23,087 nucleotides of DNA from Bacteroidia bacterium (GCA_020848595.1 JADLHV010000067.1:1-23087), one strand, 5' to 3'. Shown: positions 13,529-22,424, counted from the first letter of the stretch. Notes: generated by a model not told the origin, from the sequence alone. Translations and numbers: made by a program.

Positions 13529-15370
13529 ATGAGACTTGGGCTTTTTTCTATTTTGTGTGTTTTGATTTTAGGTTATACAAGTGAGGCCCTTTGTCAATTA
13601 AATATTTCTCCGAAATGGTGTTTCGGCGATTATTTAGGTTTAGATTTTAGAACGACTCCTCCAGATACATTTACATCAGCGGTTAAAACGGGCGAAGGTT
13701 CGGCAGGAGCAACAGATCAATTCGGTAATTTTTGGTTCTATACCGATGGTATGAAAGTGTATAATAGAAATCACCAAGTAATGCCAAACGGACTTGGTTT
13801 AACAGGTAGTCCAAGTTCATCGCAATCGGCCATTGTTTTGCAACATCCTACTCAGAATAGTAAAAAGGAGTTTTATGTTTTTACAGTTCCCGAATACGGC
13901 GGCTCTGCTGGTTTCTGTTATTCAATTGTCGATATGAATTTGAATGGTGGATTGGGCGATGTTAAAGTTAAAAATGTAAAACTGGCTGGTGTAATGTCGG
14001 AACATATGCAGCCTGCAATGCACAGTAATGGCGTAGACTATTGGATTGTTATTAAGGGTCTAAATAATGATAGTTTACATACTTTTTTAATCGATGCAAA
14101 CGGGGTGCAAAGAAAAGGGAGTTTTAGCATGGGCGAAAAAGTAGATTTGACTATTGGTACTATGCGTTTTAATCAGGATTATTCAAAATTCGCTTTCACT
14201 TGTTATGATTATTCTGGGTATGCTCAGATTTGCGACTTTGATAATCAAACTGGCGTAATCAGTAATCCAATTGTAATAAAAAATTTATACGATCCTTATG
14301 GGGTTAATTTTTCTCCTGATGGTAATAAACTCTATGTATCGCATCTGCTAACTAAGAAACTTACTCAATTTGATTTAACGAATTATAATAGTACAGACAT
14401 TAAGAACAGTGTAATAACGCTTCAAACAGCTGTGACTCTTGGCAATATTAATTATGCCTTTGATGGAAATTTATATGTAGCTCAAACTGCTTCTAAGTTC
14501 ATTGCCAGAATTAACACACCTAATGCTACTGGGGCTGCTAGTAATTTTGAGCTCAATGCTGTAAGTGTTGGAATGAATAATTGTATTTATGGTTTGCCTC
14601 TATTTTATATTTATCCTTTTTCTAATTTGGAGGTTAAGAATGTTTGCGTAGAGGATTCTATCGTTTTTGAAACAACTTCTTGGAGCCTTGATTCAGTTGA
14701 TTGGCATATTGATACTGGTCGAGGCTTTTTTACTATTAAAGCGCCATTAAAGTTCAGTTTTAAATTTAATTCTACAGGTAATTTTAAAGTCAAATTAATT
14801 TCGAGTTCAAATGATAGCATTGTTAAATCATTTTCTGTTATAAAATGTAAAGATATAATGGGTGCAGAGTTCGACGGATTTTGTTCACATCAATTCACTA
14901 CTTTTAGAGCAAAATTTAAAGGAATTCCAGATTCGAGTGTGTGGTATATTGATACAGGTAAAGGATTTTATCGCATTGGTTCTGATTCTACAATGAAATT
15001 TGTAACACATTTTAATGGAAAAATTAAAGTTCGTATGTATAGTGATTTTGGCATTATAGATACTAGCTTTTTTATTGTCGATTGTCAAAATGAATGTACA
15101 TTAATAGTTCCAAATGTTTTTACACCTAATGCTGATTATATAAATGATAGCTTTGCCTATACAGCAGATTGTCAGTATAAAAAATTCCAGTTATTAATTT
15201 TTAATCGATGGGGTGAGAAGCTTTTTGAAACCAAAGAGCAAGGCGTTTTTTGGAATGGGAAATATAAAAATCAATTATGCCCTGATGGTGTATATTTATA
15301 TATTATAAATTTTACTGATTTAGATGGAGAAGATAAAACTATCAATGGGGTAGCTCATCTATTGCGATGA
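13529..15370 (+). CDS. Secreted protein with T9SS type B (gliding motility-associated) C-terminal domain
   Basis: The 613-residue protein has a signal peptide (about 1-22, ending LCQ). Residues about 28-360 look like a beta-propeller built from repeated short strands (GNFWFYTDGMKVYNR, NGVDYWIVIKG, YGVNFSPDGNKLYVSHLL, NYAFDGNLYVAQT). Two related Ig/PKD-like domains follow (about 368-440 and 447-519), each containing a W-x-IDTGxGF motif. The last about 90 residues (PNVFTPNADYINDSF, FQLLIFNRWGEKLFET, GVFWNGKYKNQLCPDGVYLY) are a type B sorting domain, which directs export through the type IX secretion system to the surface or medium. Its function is likely adhesive or structural, but this is not shown. 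Its 3' end overlaps the convergent GT4 gene by 12 nt. Confidence 0.9.
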   Translation: MRLGLFSILCVLILGYTSEALCQLNISPKWCFGDYLGLDFRTTPPDTFTSAVKTGEGSAGATDQFGNFWFYTDGMKVYNRNHQVMPNGLGLTGSPSSSQSAIVLQHPTQNSKKEFYVFTVPEYGGSAGFCYSIVDMNLNGGLGDVKVKNVKLAGVMSEHMQPAMHSNGVDYWIVIKGLNNDSLHTFLIDANGVQRKGSFSMGEKVDLTIGTMRFNQDYSKFAFTCYDYSGYAQICDFDNQTGVISNPIVIKNLYDPYGVNFSPDGNKLYVSHLLTKKLTQFDLTNYNSTDIKNSVITLQTAVTLGNINYAFDGNLYVAQTASKFIARINTPNATGAASNFELNAVSVGMNNCIYGLPLFYIYPFSNLEVKNVCVEDSIVFETTSWSLDSVDWHIDTGRGFFTIKAPLKFSFKFNSTGNFKVKLISSSNDSIVKSFSVIKCKDIMGAEFDGFCSHQFTTFRAKFKGIPDSSVWYIDTGKGFYRIGSDSTMKFVTHFNGKIKVRMYSDFGIIDTSFFIVDCQNECTLIVPNVFTPNADYINDSFAYTADCQYKKFQLLIFNRWGEKLFETKEQGVFWNGKYKNQLCPDGVYLYIINFTDLDGEDKTINGVAHLLR

Positions 15371-16513
15371 GTAGACATGGATAATACTATCAATAATCTT
15401 TTCTTTTGGCAAAAGTGATAAGGCTTGCTCTCTAACTTTAGACCTATTAAAGGGCTGTTGAATACCTTTTTCCAATGCACTTTGGAAATCTTGAATATCT
15501 TTTGCTAAAAAACCATTTTGACCATCTACAATCATTTCTTTTATTCCACCAACAGACAATCCTATAACTGGAGTACCACATAATAGGGCTTCCGAAACCG
15601 TGTTAGGTAAATTGTCTTCAATTGAAGGAATAACAAATACATCAGAATTATTATAGATGCTCACCAATTCTGATTCTTCTCGAATTGTTCCATAAAAATG
15701 TGCTTCAGGGAAGATCGACTCGACATAATGTTTATTGCCAATAACCGAAAGTTGATATTTATCTGAAGGCATGTTTTGCAAGGCATCCAATAAAATATTA
15801 AAGCCTTTTCGTGAATCATGAGGATTTTCGGCAACAAATAGTATATTCTTTTTTTCATGCCTATTTATCGATGCATTAGCGACTTCTATTGGTTTAAAAA
15901 CTTCATCATCAATTGGGTTGCGTATTGCATTTACCTCTATATTTCTAAACACTTTAGAATCTCTTGCCAAATCAGCTAACCAATTGCTTGGACTTATAAC
16001 TTTAAGTTTATTCTTTTCTATAGCTGTTTGTTTGAGTTGGATATTTCTATTTGAAACCGATTTAAACTCGCCATTATAACCCGTGTTATAGTGTTCGCCA
16101 CCAGTAAATGGATTCATATCATGACATGTCCAAACAAATGATTTGTCTTTATGTTTAAAAACTTTCTTCCAATCGAGCATTTTAACGACCCAATGTAAAT
16201 GGACTACATCTGCCCATTGAAATAATGGATGTGTACTGATATCGAACAAACTATCTGGACCATTAAAATATACAGAGGGCTTATAAAATGTTGTACGTCT
16301 ATTATAAATGGTGTTAAGTTTTACTAATGCATTGAAAGTATTGGCAGAATATTGGTCTTCTAAATAATAGGATTCAGGAATTTGAACATGCCCACTTCTT
16401 TTAAGGAAGAGCATTTTTGATTCAATACCTCTTTGAAGCAATAATAAATGCAAACGTTTAGCCGCAATAGCAGCGCCGCCAGTATCAATGGTATTGACGT
16501 GAAGTATTTTCAA
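15359..16513 (-). CDS. Glycosyltransferase family 4 protein (WcaC-like)
   Basis: The 384-residue protein is a GT-B fold, retaining GT4 glycosyltransferase. The N-terminal domain shows MKILHVNTIDTGGAAIAAKR with the glycine-rich loop, VVHLHWV (103-109) and WTCHDMNPFTGGEHY (128-142), typical of the colanic-acid WcaC-like group. The C-terminal domain has VISPSNWLADLA, ILFVAENPHDSRKGF and the donor-binding E-x7-E segment PSIEDNLPNTVSEALLCGTP (296-315). Members of this group usually carry a cysteine cluster just after the HDM motif; here GGEHYNTGYNGEF has none. The start is TTG at 16513, inside the 4-nt overlap TTGA with the FkbM stop; this gives exactly the normal family N terminus. It forms an operon with the FkbM gene. 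Confidence 0.9.
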   Translation of the reverse strand: MKILHVNTIDTGGAAIAAKRLHLLLLQRGIESKMLFLKRSGHVQIPESYYLEDQYSANTFNALVKLNTIYNRRTTFYKPSVYFNGPDSLFDISTHPLFQWADVVHLHWVVKMLDWKKVFKHKDKSFVWTCHDMNPFTGGEHYNTGYNGEFKSVSNRNIQLKQTAIEKNKLKVISPSNWLADLARDSKVFRNIEVNAIRNPIDDEVFKPIEVANASINRHEKKNILFVAENPHDSRKGFNILLDALQNMPSDKYQLSVIGNKHYVESIFPEAHFYGTIREESELVSIYNNSDVFVIPSIEDNLPNTVSEALLCGTPVIGLSVGGIKEMIVDGQNGFLAKDIQDFQSALEKGIQQPFNRSKVREQALSLLPKEKIIDSIIHVYSSQ

Positions 16514-17316
16514 ATCCTATAAGCAAAAATATTCAGTTGTAAGTCCATGCCATATTTGCCATTCTTATTTACAAAAGGGGCTTGACGACCAGCTACATTT
16601 TCCATAAATATTCTATGTCCATCGGCACTTATAGCCTGAATGACTTCATTAAGCAATTGTGTTTGTCCGTTATATGAATGAAATTCGACAAATAAGTTGT
16701 CTATATTTTTCATCAAATTTTTAATATGTGGCAGCACAGAAGTTTCAGCACCTTCAATATCTATTTTAAGAAAATCAATTTTATCGAATCTACTCAAGAA
16801 TCTATTTAGGTCGATACCATCTACTTTAGTTGAGGCTTCGTTAGATTGACTTAATTGACCACCATCTGCGCCTTCAGAAGCAAAAAGTAATTCGGCATCT
16901 TTTATCCAAACAGCTTGATTATGCACATGAACACCTTTAAGCTTATTGCCTTCGATATTTGAATTAAGTATTTTGCAAATTTCAGAATCTGCTTCAAAAG
17001 CATGAATTTCTGCATCTGGGTATTGCTTTTTAAATCCCAATACGCTTAAACCAATATTAGATCCACAATCAATAATAATTGGATGACTTGAATTTGTTTT
17101 AAAATTATAATATTTTTTATGGAAAATTTCGTGGTATTGCCAAATAAACGACTTGGCATCGGCAACTACTAATTGTCCTTCAGGAATATGTATTTTTTTT
17201 CTGGTATATCTTTTGGCCGAACCATAAACAATACTCAATCGAACAAATGTTCTAAAAGTACGGTCGGTGAACCAAAAATAAAGGCCCTTGAAAAACGTTT
17301 GCAGTAGAAACTTCAT
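16510..17316 (-). CDS. FkbM family methyltransferase
   Basis: The 268-residue protein is an S-adenosylmethionine-dependent methyltransferase of the FkbM family, which O-methylates sugars and other hydroxyls and is common in glycan gene clusters. Motif I is IIIDCGSNIGLSVLGF (80-95), followed by the acidic HAFEAD loop (106-110), and the family signature DFLKIDIEGAE (181-191). A basic, partly hydrophobic N-terminal region (about 1-50) precedes the catalytic domain. It starts at ATG 17316, 5 nt after an exact promoter box, and its TGA overlaps the start of the GT4 gene, so the two are probably translationally coupled. Methylation of a glycan made by the GT4 enzyme is a reasonable but unproven role. 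Confidence 0.9.
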   Translation of the reverse strand: MKFLLQTFFKGLYFWFTDRTFRTFVRLSIVYGSAKRYTRKKIHIPEGQLVVADAKSFIWQYHEIFHKKYYNFKTNSSHPIIIDCGSNIGLSVLGFKKQYPDAEIHAFEADSEICKILNSNIEGNKLKGVHVHNQAVWIKDAELLFASEGADGGQLSQSNEASTKVDGIDLNRFLSRFDKIDFLKIDIEGAETSVLPHIKNLMKNIDNLFVEFHSYNGQTQLLNEVIQAISADGHRIFMENVAGRQAPFVNKNGKYGMDLQLNIFAYRI

Positions 17317-17321
17317 TAGGG

Positions 17322-17329
17322 CAAAAATA
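17322..17329 (-). promoter_or_regulatory. Promoter -7 box of the FkbM-GT4 operon
   Basis: On the minus strand TATTTTTG is an exact TAnnTTTG box ending 5 nt before the FkbM ATG at 17316. No TTG lies at the usual -33 distance. Confidence 0.6.
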
Positions 17330-17381
17330 CCTTATTGCGGTCAAGTTTCGAAATCCGTCGGATTTTTTCCTATAAAATATC

Positions 17382-17409
17382 TTGAGAATTGTTCTATATC
17401 TTATATTTG
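17382..17409 (+). promoter_or_regulatory. Promoter of the YfhO-GT2 operon
   Basis: TTG (17382-17384) and TATATTTG (17402-17409), an exact TAnnTTTG box, are separated by 17 nt. The box ends 5 nt before the ATG at 17415. Because the promoter covers the TTG at 17382, that TTG cannot be the start of the gene. Confidence 0.65.
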
Positions 17410-17414
17410 CAGAT

Positions 17415-19934
17415 ATGAACCTCAATAAATTAATGCAGGATATCAAGCCACATGCAATCGTGGTACTCGTGTTTTTCGTGGTTGGATTCTTATATTACAA
17501 GGAAACTTTTAATGGTAAAATTCATAAAGAGGACGACGTAACGCAAGGTTTACTCAAGGGTACTGAGTTAGTAAAGTACACTGATAAGGATGGAGAATTT
17601 CCAGGTTGGACAAATAGTATTTTTTCTGGAATGCCTTCTACTTTAATTAAAGGTAAGCCAAGTGGTAACTATGTTAAGTCGTATAATTATTTAACGCCTT
17701 TTAATAGCACCGCTTATCCATTTAGAATTCTATTCCTTTCATTTATTGGGTTTTATCTTTTAATGAACGCTTTTAAGGTCAAACCAACCTATGGTGCTCT
17801 AGCTGCTATTGCTTATGGTTTTGCTACCTACAGTATTAGTAGTGTCGAAGCGGCTCACTATACTAAAGTGCTGGCTATGGCGCTTATTCCAGCTTTATTG
17901 GCGTCTTTACATTGGTTATTTAGCGGAAAATATTTACTCGGTGGCGTTACATTAGCCTTTAATATGGCTTTACAAGTGTATTATTTCCACTATCAAATTA
18001 CCTTTTATACCATTATTTGTCTATTAGTAATGGGGATTTACTACTTGGTAAAACTGATTCAAGAAAAAAATATTAAACAATTGCTCATTGCTACACTTAT
18101 ATCCGTTGTTTCGGTAGGTGCTGGTGTATCAGCCAATATTACCAAAATTATAAATACTTCTAAGTTTGCCGATAATACCATGCGTGGAGGAAATGACATG
18201 GCAAAAGCAAATAATGGTTATAATCAGAAGGAGACTGGTAAAAAGGGATTGAATAGAGATTATGCTTTTGATTGGAGCTATAGTAAAGGCGAGACTTTTA
18301 CCTTGCTTATACCAGGATTTTATGGTGGAAGTAGTGTCGAAAAAGTTGGCCCTGGTTCTAAATTTTATGAAGCTACTGAAGGCAATTACGAGCAAGCGCC
18401 TTTGTATTTTGGCGATTTGACTTTTACCTCTGGTCCAATTTATATTGGAGCAATTATCATCTTCTTGTTTTTCATTGGATTGGTGGTGGTTAAAGACAGT
18501 ATAAAATGGCCAATTTTAATTATGACGATTATTTCGTTTATTCTTGGTTGGGGTAAGCACTTTTCAATTATAAACGACTTTTTATTCGATCATTTGCCTT
18601 ATTTTAATAAGTTCCGTACTCCAATGATGGCTTTTTGTATCGCTCAAGTTACTATGCCTTTATTAGGATTTTTGGGTATTAAAGTACTTTACGAAAATTG
18701 GAAACTTGGAAAAGCAAAATCTAATAAAGCACCAGCTGAACAAGCTGTAGTTAATACTGAAAAGGAATATGATTCTAAAATTTGGAAGAAAATTCAAATG
18801 ACGTTTTATATTGTTGGCGGTTTCTGTCTATTAATGGCGATAATGGGACCTTCTTTCGTCGATTTAGAAGGCGCTTCGGATGTTGAATTAAGAAAAGGTG
18901 GAAATTCTAATATCGTTTCTTTATTAAAAGAAGATAGAGCCTCTTTACTCAGAAAAGATGCTTTGCGTTCTTTTATCTTTATTGCTGCGGTATTTGGCCT
19001 TTTTTGGGCATGGTTCAATAATAAATTGAAAAAAGAAATGGCCATAGCTATTATTGGTGTTCTAGCAGCTATAGATTTAATAGGCGTAGATTGGAGGTAT
19101 TTAAATTGGAGTGATTTTACGCATGATAGGGGAGAAGTAACCGATTCTTTTGAGCCTGACCAGGTTGATAATGCTATTATGGCTGATAAGGACCCGCATT
19201 TTAGAATACTCGATTTAACTAAGGATCCTTTTAATGATAACGCAGGAGCTAAATTCCATAAAATGATTGGTGGCTACGACCCAGCGAAGTTAAGTCGTTA
19301 TCAAGATTTAATCTCTGAGTTAATCTCTAAAAAGGAATATCAAGATAAGGCTCTAGATATTTTAAATTGCAAATATTTAATCGGTAAAAACGAAGGCGAA
19401 GCTCGTGGTTTTGTTCAACGTCCTACTGCTCTCGGTAATGCATGGTTTGTTAGTAAAGTCTCTGCACATAAAAATGCAATCGAAGATATGGATGCCCTTA
19501 AAAAGGTAGATGCCGCTAAGGAAGCAAGTTTTGATCAAAGCTTTGAAGCCAATAAATCCTTAAAGTCTAAGGAATATATGGTTGATAGCTTGGCTTATGC
19601 AAAATTACTTAGCTATCATCCTGATACCATGGTGTATGAGGTCAATAATACTCAAGATGGCTATCTGGTATTTTCGGAAATTTATTATGAAAATTGGAAA
19701 GCGGTTGTTGATAATGAAGTGGTGCCTTTAAATAAGGTCGACTATACCCTCAGAGGTTTAAGTGTTCCTGCAGGTAAACATAAATTGAAATTGTATTTTG
19801 ATAAAGGTAAGAGCGAAACGGATTTAATTGAAAAAATAATTTCAATTGCCATACTTATGTCTTTAATAATTTTGATTGTGATGTGGTTGGCTACTTATTT
19901 TAAAAATTCGCCGCCGTCTCCAACAAAGGCATGA
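17415..19934 (+). CDS. YfhO-like multispanning membrane protein
   Basis: The start is ATG 17415, giving 839 residues; the longer frame from TTG 17382 would overlap the promoter. A first membrane segment (about 13-28) is followed by a loop with EFPGWTNSIFSGMPS (61-75) and then many membrane segments (about 105-235 and 340-425, another near 465-485, and one after 525). A large hydrophilic domain (about 590-805) contains GGYDPAKLSRYQDLIS and a late beta-rich part (DGYLVFSEIYYENWKAVVD), as in YfhO (PF09586). A last membrane segment lies at about 810-830. YfhO proteins have a GT-C-like topology and are linked in Firmicutes to glycosylation of lipoteichoic acid; the Bacteroidota versions are uncharacterised. 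The stop overlaps the GT2 start (ATGA), so they are coupled. Confidence 0.82.
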   Translation: MNLNKLMQDIKPHAIVVLVFFVVGFLYYKETFNGKIHKEDDVTQGLLKGTELVKYTDKDGEFPGWTNSIFSGMPSTLIKGKPSGNYVKSYNYLTPFNSTAYPFRILFLSFIGFYLLMNAFKVKPTYGALAAIAYGFATYSISSVEAAHYTKVLAMALIPALLASLHWLFSGKYLLGGVTLAFNMALQVYYFHYQITFYTIICLLVMGIYYLVKLIQEKNIKQLLIATLISVVSVGAGVSANITKIINTSKFADNTMRGGNDMAKANNGYNQKETGKKGLNRDYAFDWSYSKGETFTLLIPGFYGGSSVEKVGPGSKFYEATEGNYEQAPLYFGDLTFTSGPIYIGAIIIFLFFIGLVVVKDSIKWPILIMTIISFILGWGKHFSIINDFLFDHLPYFNKFRTPMMAFCIAQVTMPLLGFLGIKVLYENWKLGKAKSNKAPAEQAVVNTEKEYDSKIWKKIQMTFYIVGGFCLLMAIMGPSFVDLEGASDVELRKGGNSNIVSLLKEDRASLLRKDALRSFIFIAAVFGLFWAWFNNKLKKEMAIAIIGVLAAIDLIGVDWRYLNWSDFTHDRGEVTDSFEPDQVDNAIMADKDPHFRILDLTKDPFNDNAGAKFHKMIGGYDPAKLSRYQDLISELISKKEYQDKALDILNCKYLIGKNEGEARGFVQRPTALGNAWFVSKVSAHKNAIEDMDALKKVDAAKEASFDQSFEANKSLKSKEYMVDSLAYAKLLSYHPDTMVYEVNNTQDGYLVFSEIYYENWKAVVDNEVVPLNKVDYTLRGLSVPAGKHKLKLYFDKGKSETDLIEKIISIAILMSLIILIVMWLATYFKNSPPSPTKA

Positions 19935-20674
19935 TTTTATCGGTCGTTTCTATCGCCTATAACAACCTCGAGGGCTTAAAAAAAACATTGGATATTTTTA
20001 AGTCAGGTAGCTTTGCTCACTCTATTGAGTTAATTGTTGTAGATGGTGGTTCTTCTGACGGTACACGCAGTTTTCTTGAACAACAAAACTTCATTAATAA
20101 ATGGGTTTCGGAACCTGATAAAGGGATTTATAATGCCATGAATAAAGGTTTAAAAATGGCAGAAGGTGATTATGTATGGTTTCTTAATTCTGGTGATTAT
20201 GCCTATAATAGCCAATCTGTTAAGGCTCTTTTGGAAGCCTTAGAATCTGGTCCAGATGCAATCTACGCCGAAACTATGATGGTAGATGTTAATGGGAATG
20301 AATTGGGTATTAGGTCCGAATTAAGCACAAGAAAATTACCGAGCCAGTTGACCTGGAAGTCGTTTAGTTTGGGTATGAATGTTGGTCATCAAAGCTTTGT
20401 AATTAAAAGAAATTTAGCCTTACCATACGACGAACAATACCGATTTGTCTCTGATATTGATTGGATGATTAAGTGCTTAAAACAATGTAAACAAGTATTG
20501 AATCTTCAAAGTATTCTCTCTTGTTTTACTTTAGATGGATTCTCTACCAAGAACAGAAATAAAAGCAATAATGAGCGCTTTCGTGTTTTAAGTAGGCATT
20601 ATGGATTTTGGACAAATCTCTTCAATCACATTTATATCGTTTGGAGAAAACTATTCAATAAGAATCGAATTTAA
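19931..20674 (+). CDS. Glycosyltransferase family 2 protein
   Basis: The 247-residue protein is a GT-A fold glycosyltransferase. The nucleotide-sugar site is shown by LSVVSIAYNNLEGLKKTL (3-20) and ELIVVDGGSSDGT (33-45). EPDKGIYNAMNKGL (61-74) and YVWFLNSGD (81-89) are typical of the WcaE/PglI-like branch, where NSGD stands in for the DXD metal site. MNVGHQSFVIKR (149-160) and SDIDWMIK (174-181), with the presumed catalytic acid, complete the family pattern. No membrane segment is present, so it acts at the cytoplasmic face. It starts within the stop of the YfhO-like gene (ATGA), suggesting the two work on the same glycan or lipid-linked sugar. The acceptor and donor are unknown. Confidence 0.92.
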   Translation: MILSVVSIAYNNLEGLKKTLDIFKSGSFAHSIELIVVDGGSSDGTRSFLEQQNFINKWVSEPDKGIYNAMNKGLKMAEGDYVWFLNSGDYAYNSQSVKALLEALESGPDAIYAETMMVDVNGNELGIRSELSTRKLPSQLTWKSFSLGMNVGHQSFVIKRNLALPYDEQYRFVSDIDWMIKCLKQCKQVLNLQSILSCFTLDGFSTKNRNKSNNERFRVLSRHYGFWTNLFNHIYIVWRKLFNKNRI

Positions 20675-20703
20675 CTAGTTGCGGATTTTAAATAAATTTT
20701 CAT

Positions 20704-20711
20704 TATTTTCG
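20704..20711 (+). promoter_or_regulatory. Candidate -7 box of the DUF6029 gene
   Basis: TATTTTCG, one base from TAnnTTTG, ends 7 nt before the ATG at 20719. The same 8-mer at the same distance precedes the EamA gene. Confidence 0.45.
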
Positions 20712-20718
20712 ACGACGG

Positions 20719-22392
20719 ATGAAAAGACTATTTTTAGCCTTAGTACTACTAGGGAACTTAAACCTTAATGCTCAAGATAACGACAAGGGTGTCTTGTCTG
20801 GTAATTTCATGAGTAATACCCAATTTTACGATAGAGACTCTGTAATTGGAGCTACTACTGAGGTGTATAATAAATATAAAAGTAGTACCGATGCTTGGTT
20901 GTATTTGAACTATAATGTTAAAGGGTATAGTTTTTCTTTGCGTTATGATATGTTTAATAATTCGCCTTTATTAAATCCTCAAACTGTTTACAACAAGCAA
21001 GGGGTAGGTTTTTGGCAAGCATCTAAAGACGTAGGTAATCTAAATTTAACTGTGGGCTATTTTTATGATCAGTTCGCCTCTGGAATGATCTTTAGAGCTT
21101 ATGAAGAAAGGCTACTAGGACTAGATTATGCTATTCAAGGTTTAAGAGTTAAATACACCATCGGAAATGTATCGCTTAAAGGATTCGCTGGTCAACAAAA
21201 AGGAAATTATCCTAGTGATAAATTTGGCGTTTTTCCTGAAGCTATCAAAGGTTTTAACGCAGAGTATAATGGCCCTTTATATAAAAAGTTAAATATTACT
21301 GGAGGTGTTTCTACGGTTAACAGAACTTTAGCTCAAGATAATATGAACAAAGTGGTTGACCAAATCAATAGCCAAAACTTAGCTGATAGATTTATTCCAA
21401 AATATAATACGTATGCTTTTAATGGTTATGCACGCCTAAGTTACAAGTCTTTGAGTTTGTACAATGAATACAATTATAAAACGAAAGAAGCCATTCAAAA
21501 TCAAGATGGAAGTGCATTAATTAATAAAGCTGGAAACATTATCTTCTCTACAATTGGATATTCAAGAGCTGGATTAGGTAAAAATAAAAAGTTCTCTTTT
21601 GGGGCTAATTTACAATACAAAAGGGTCGAAAACTTTGTGCTTAGAACAAGTCCTTACGAGCAATTAAATAACGGGTTAGTAGGGTATAATCCTTCTATTA
21701 CACGTCAAAATACTTACCGATTATTAGCGCGTTATAATGCCGTAACTCAATTTTTAGGTGAGGAATCTATGCAAGGCGAAATAATTATAACGCCGCGCAG
21801 AGGTACTACTATCACTATGAATGCTTCTAATGTCAATAGTCTAAAATCTAATGGGGATACTTCCGGAAATGCCTTGCATCTTTTTAGCGAATATTATTTA
21901 GAAGTGCAGCACAAAGTTAATAAGAACTTAAAAGTAAAGGTGGGTCTTCAAAGTATTTTCTACGACCAAAGTCGATTTGAACAAAAAGTTAGAGACTCAA
22001 CTTATCACGATGTCGAAACCATTACACCTTTTTTCGAAATTGTTTATAAATTGACTAAGAAGTACTCTATTCGTTTTGAATCGCAATACCTCGAAACTAC
22101 AGCAGATTTAGGTAGTTTCTTTAACGGTGTTCTAGAGTTAAATTCTCCTCATTGGAGTTTTAGTATTGGAGATATGGTTAATACTGTACCATATAGATCT
22201 TCTTTTTCTAAAGGCGTAGTTTCCGATAAAATTATACATTACTACAGCGGTTTTGTTGGGTATACTTCAGGACCTACAGTGGTATCTTTGGCTTATATTA
22301 AACAAGTTCAAGGTGTAAACTGTACCGGTGGAATTTGCAGGGTGGAACCAGCTTTTAGTGGCGTTAGACTCGCTTTAAGTACGTCGTTTTAA
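20719..22392 (+). CDS. DUF6029-like outer-membrane beta-barrel protein
   Basis: The 557-residue protein has a signal peptide (about 1-19, ending LNAQ). The mature part is a long succession of amphipathic strands with aromatic residues at strand ends (WLYLNYNVKGYSFSLRYDMF, FWQASKDVGNLNLTVGYFYD, YNEYNYKTKEA), and it ends in a strand finishing with F (VRLALSTSF), the usual C-terminal signature of outer-membrane barrels. The N-terminal GVLSGNFMSNTQFYDRD and the early NNSPLLNPQTVYNKQGVGFW match what I recall of DUF6029 proteins of Bacteroidota, whose function is unknown. It is not a TonB-dependent receptor: no plug domain is seen. An MFS transporter gene starts 32 nt downstream and is probably cotranscribed. 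Confidence 0.75.
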   Translation: MKRLFLALVLLGNLNLNAQDNDKGVLSGNFMSNTQFYDRDSVIGATTEVYNKYKSSTDAWLYLNYNVKGYSFSLRYDMFNNSPLLNPQTVYNKQGVGFWQASKDVGNLNLTVGYFYDQFASGMIFRAYEERLLGLDYAIQGLRVKYTIGNVSLKGFAGQQKGNYPSDKFGVFPEAIKGFNAEYNGPLYKKLNITGGVSTVNRTLAQDNMNKVVDQINSQNLADRFIPKYNTYAFNGYARLSYKSLSLYNEYNYKTKEAIQNQDGSALINKAGNIIFSTIGYSRAGLGKNKKFSFGANLQYKRVENFVLRTSPYEQLNNGLVGYNPSITRQNTYRLLARYNAVTQFLGEESMQGEIIITPRRGTTITMNASNVNSLKSNGDTSGNALHLFSEYYLEVQHKVNKNLKVKVGLQSIFYDQSRFEQKVRDSTYHDVETITPFFEIVYKLTKKYSIRFESQYLETTADLGSFFNGVLELNSPHWSFSIGDMVNTVPYRSSFSKGVVSDKIIHYYSGFVGYTSGPTVVSLAYIKQVQGVNCTGGICRVEPAFSGVRLALSTSF

Positions 22393-22424
22393 TCAATTAT
22401 CTATTTAATTAAAAAAGTTTAGCC

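Noticed and set aside
17382..17414. Upstream TTG start adding 11 residues to the YfhO-like protein
   Set aside because: The extension coincides with the -33 and -7 promoter elements, and the ATG at 17415 gives a normal N terminus.
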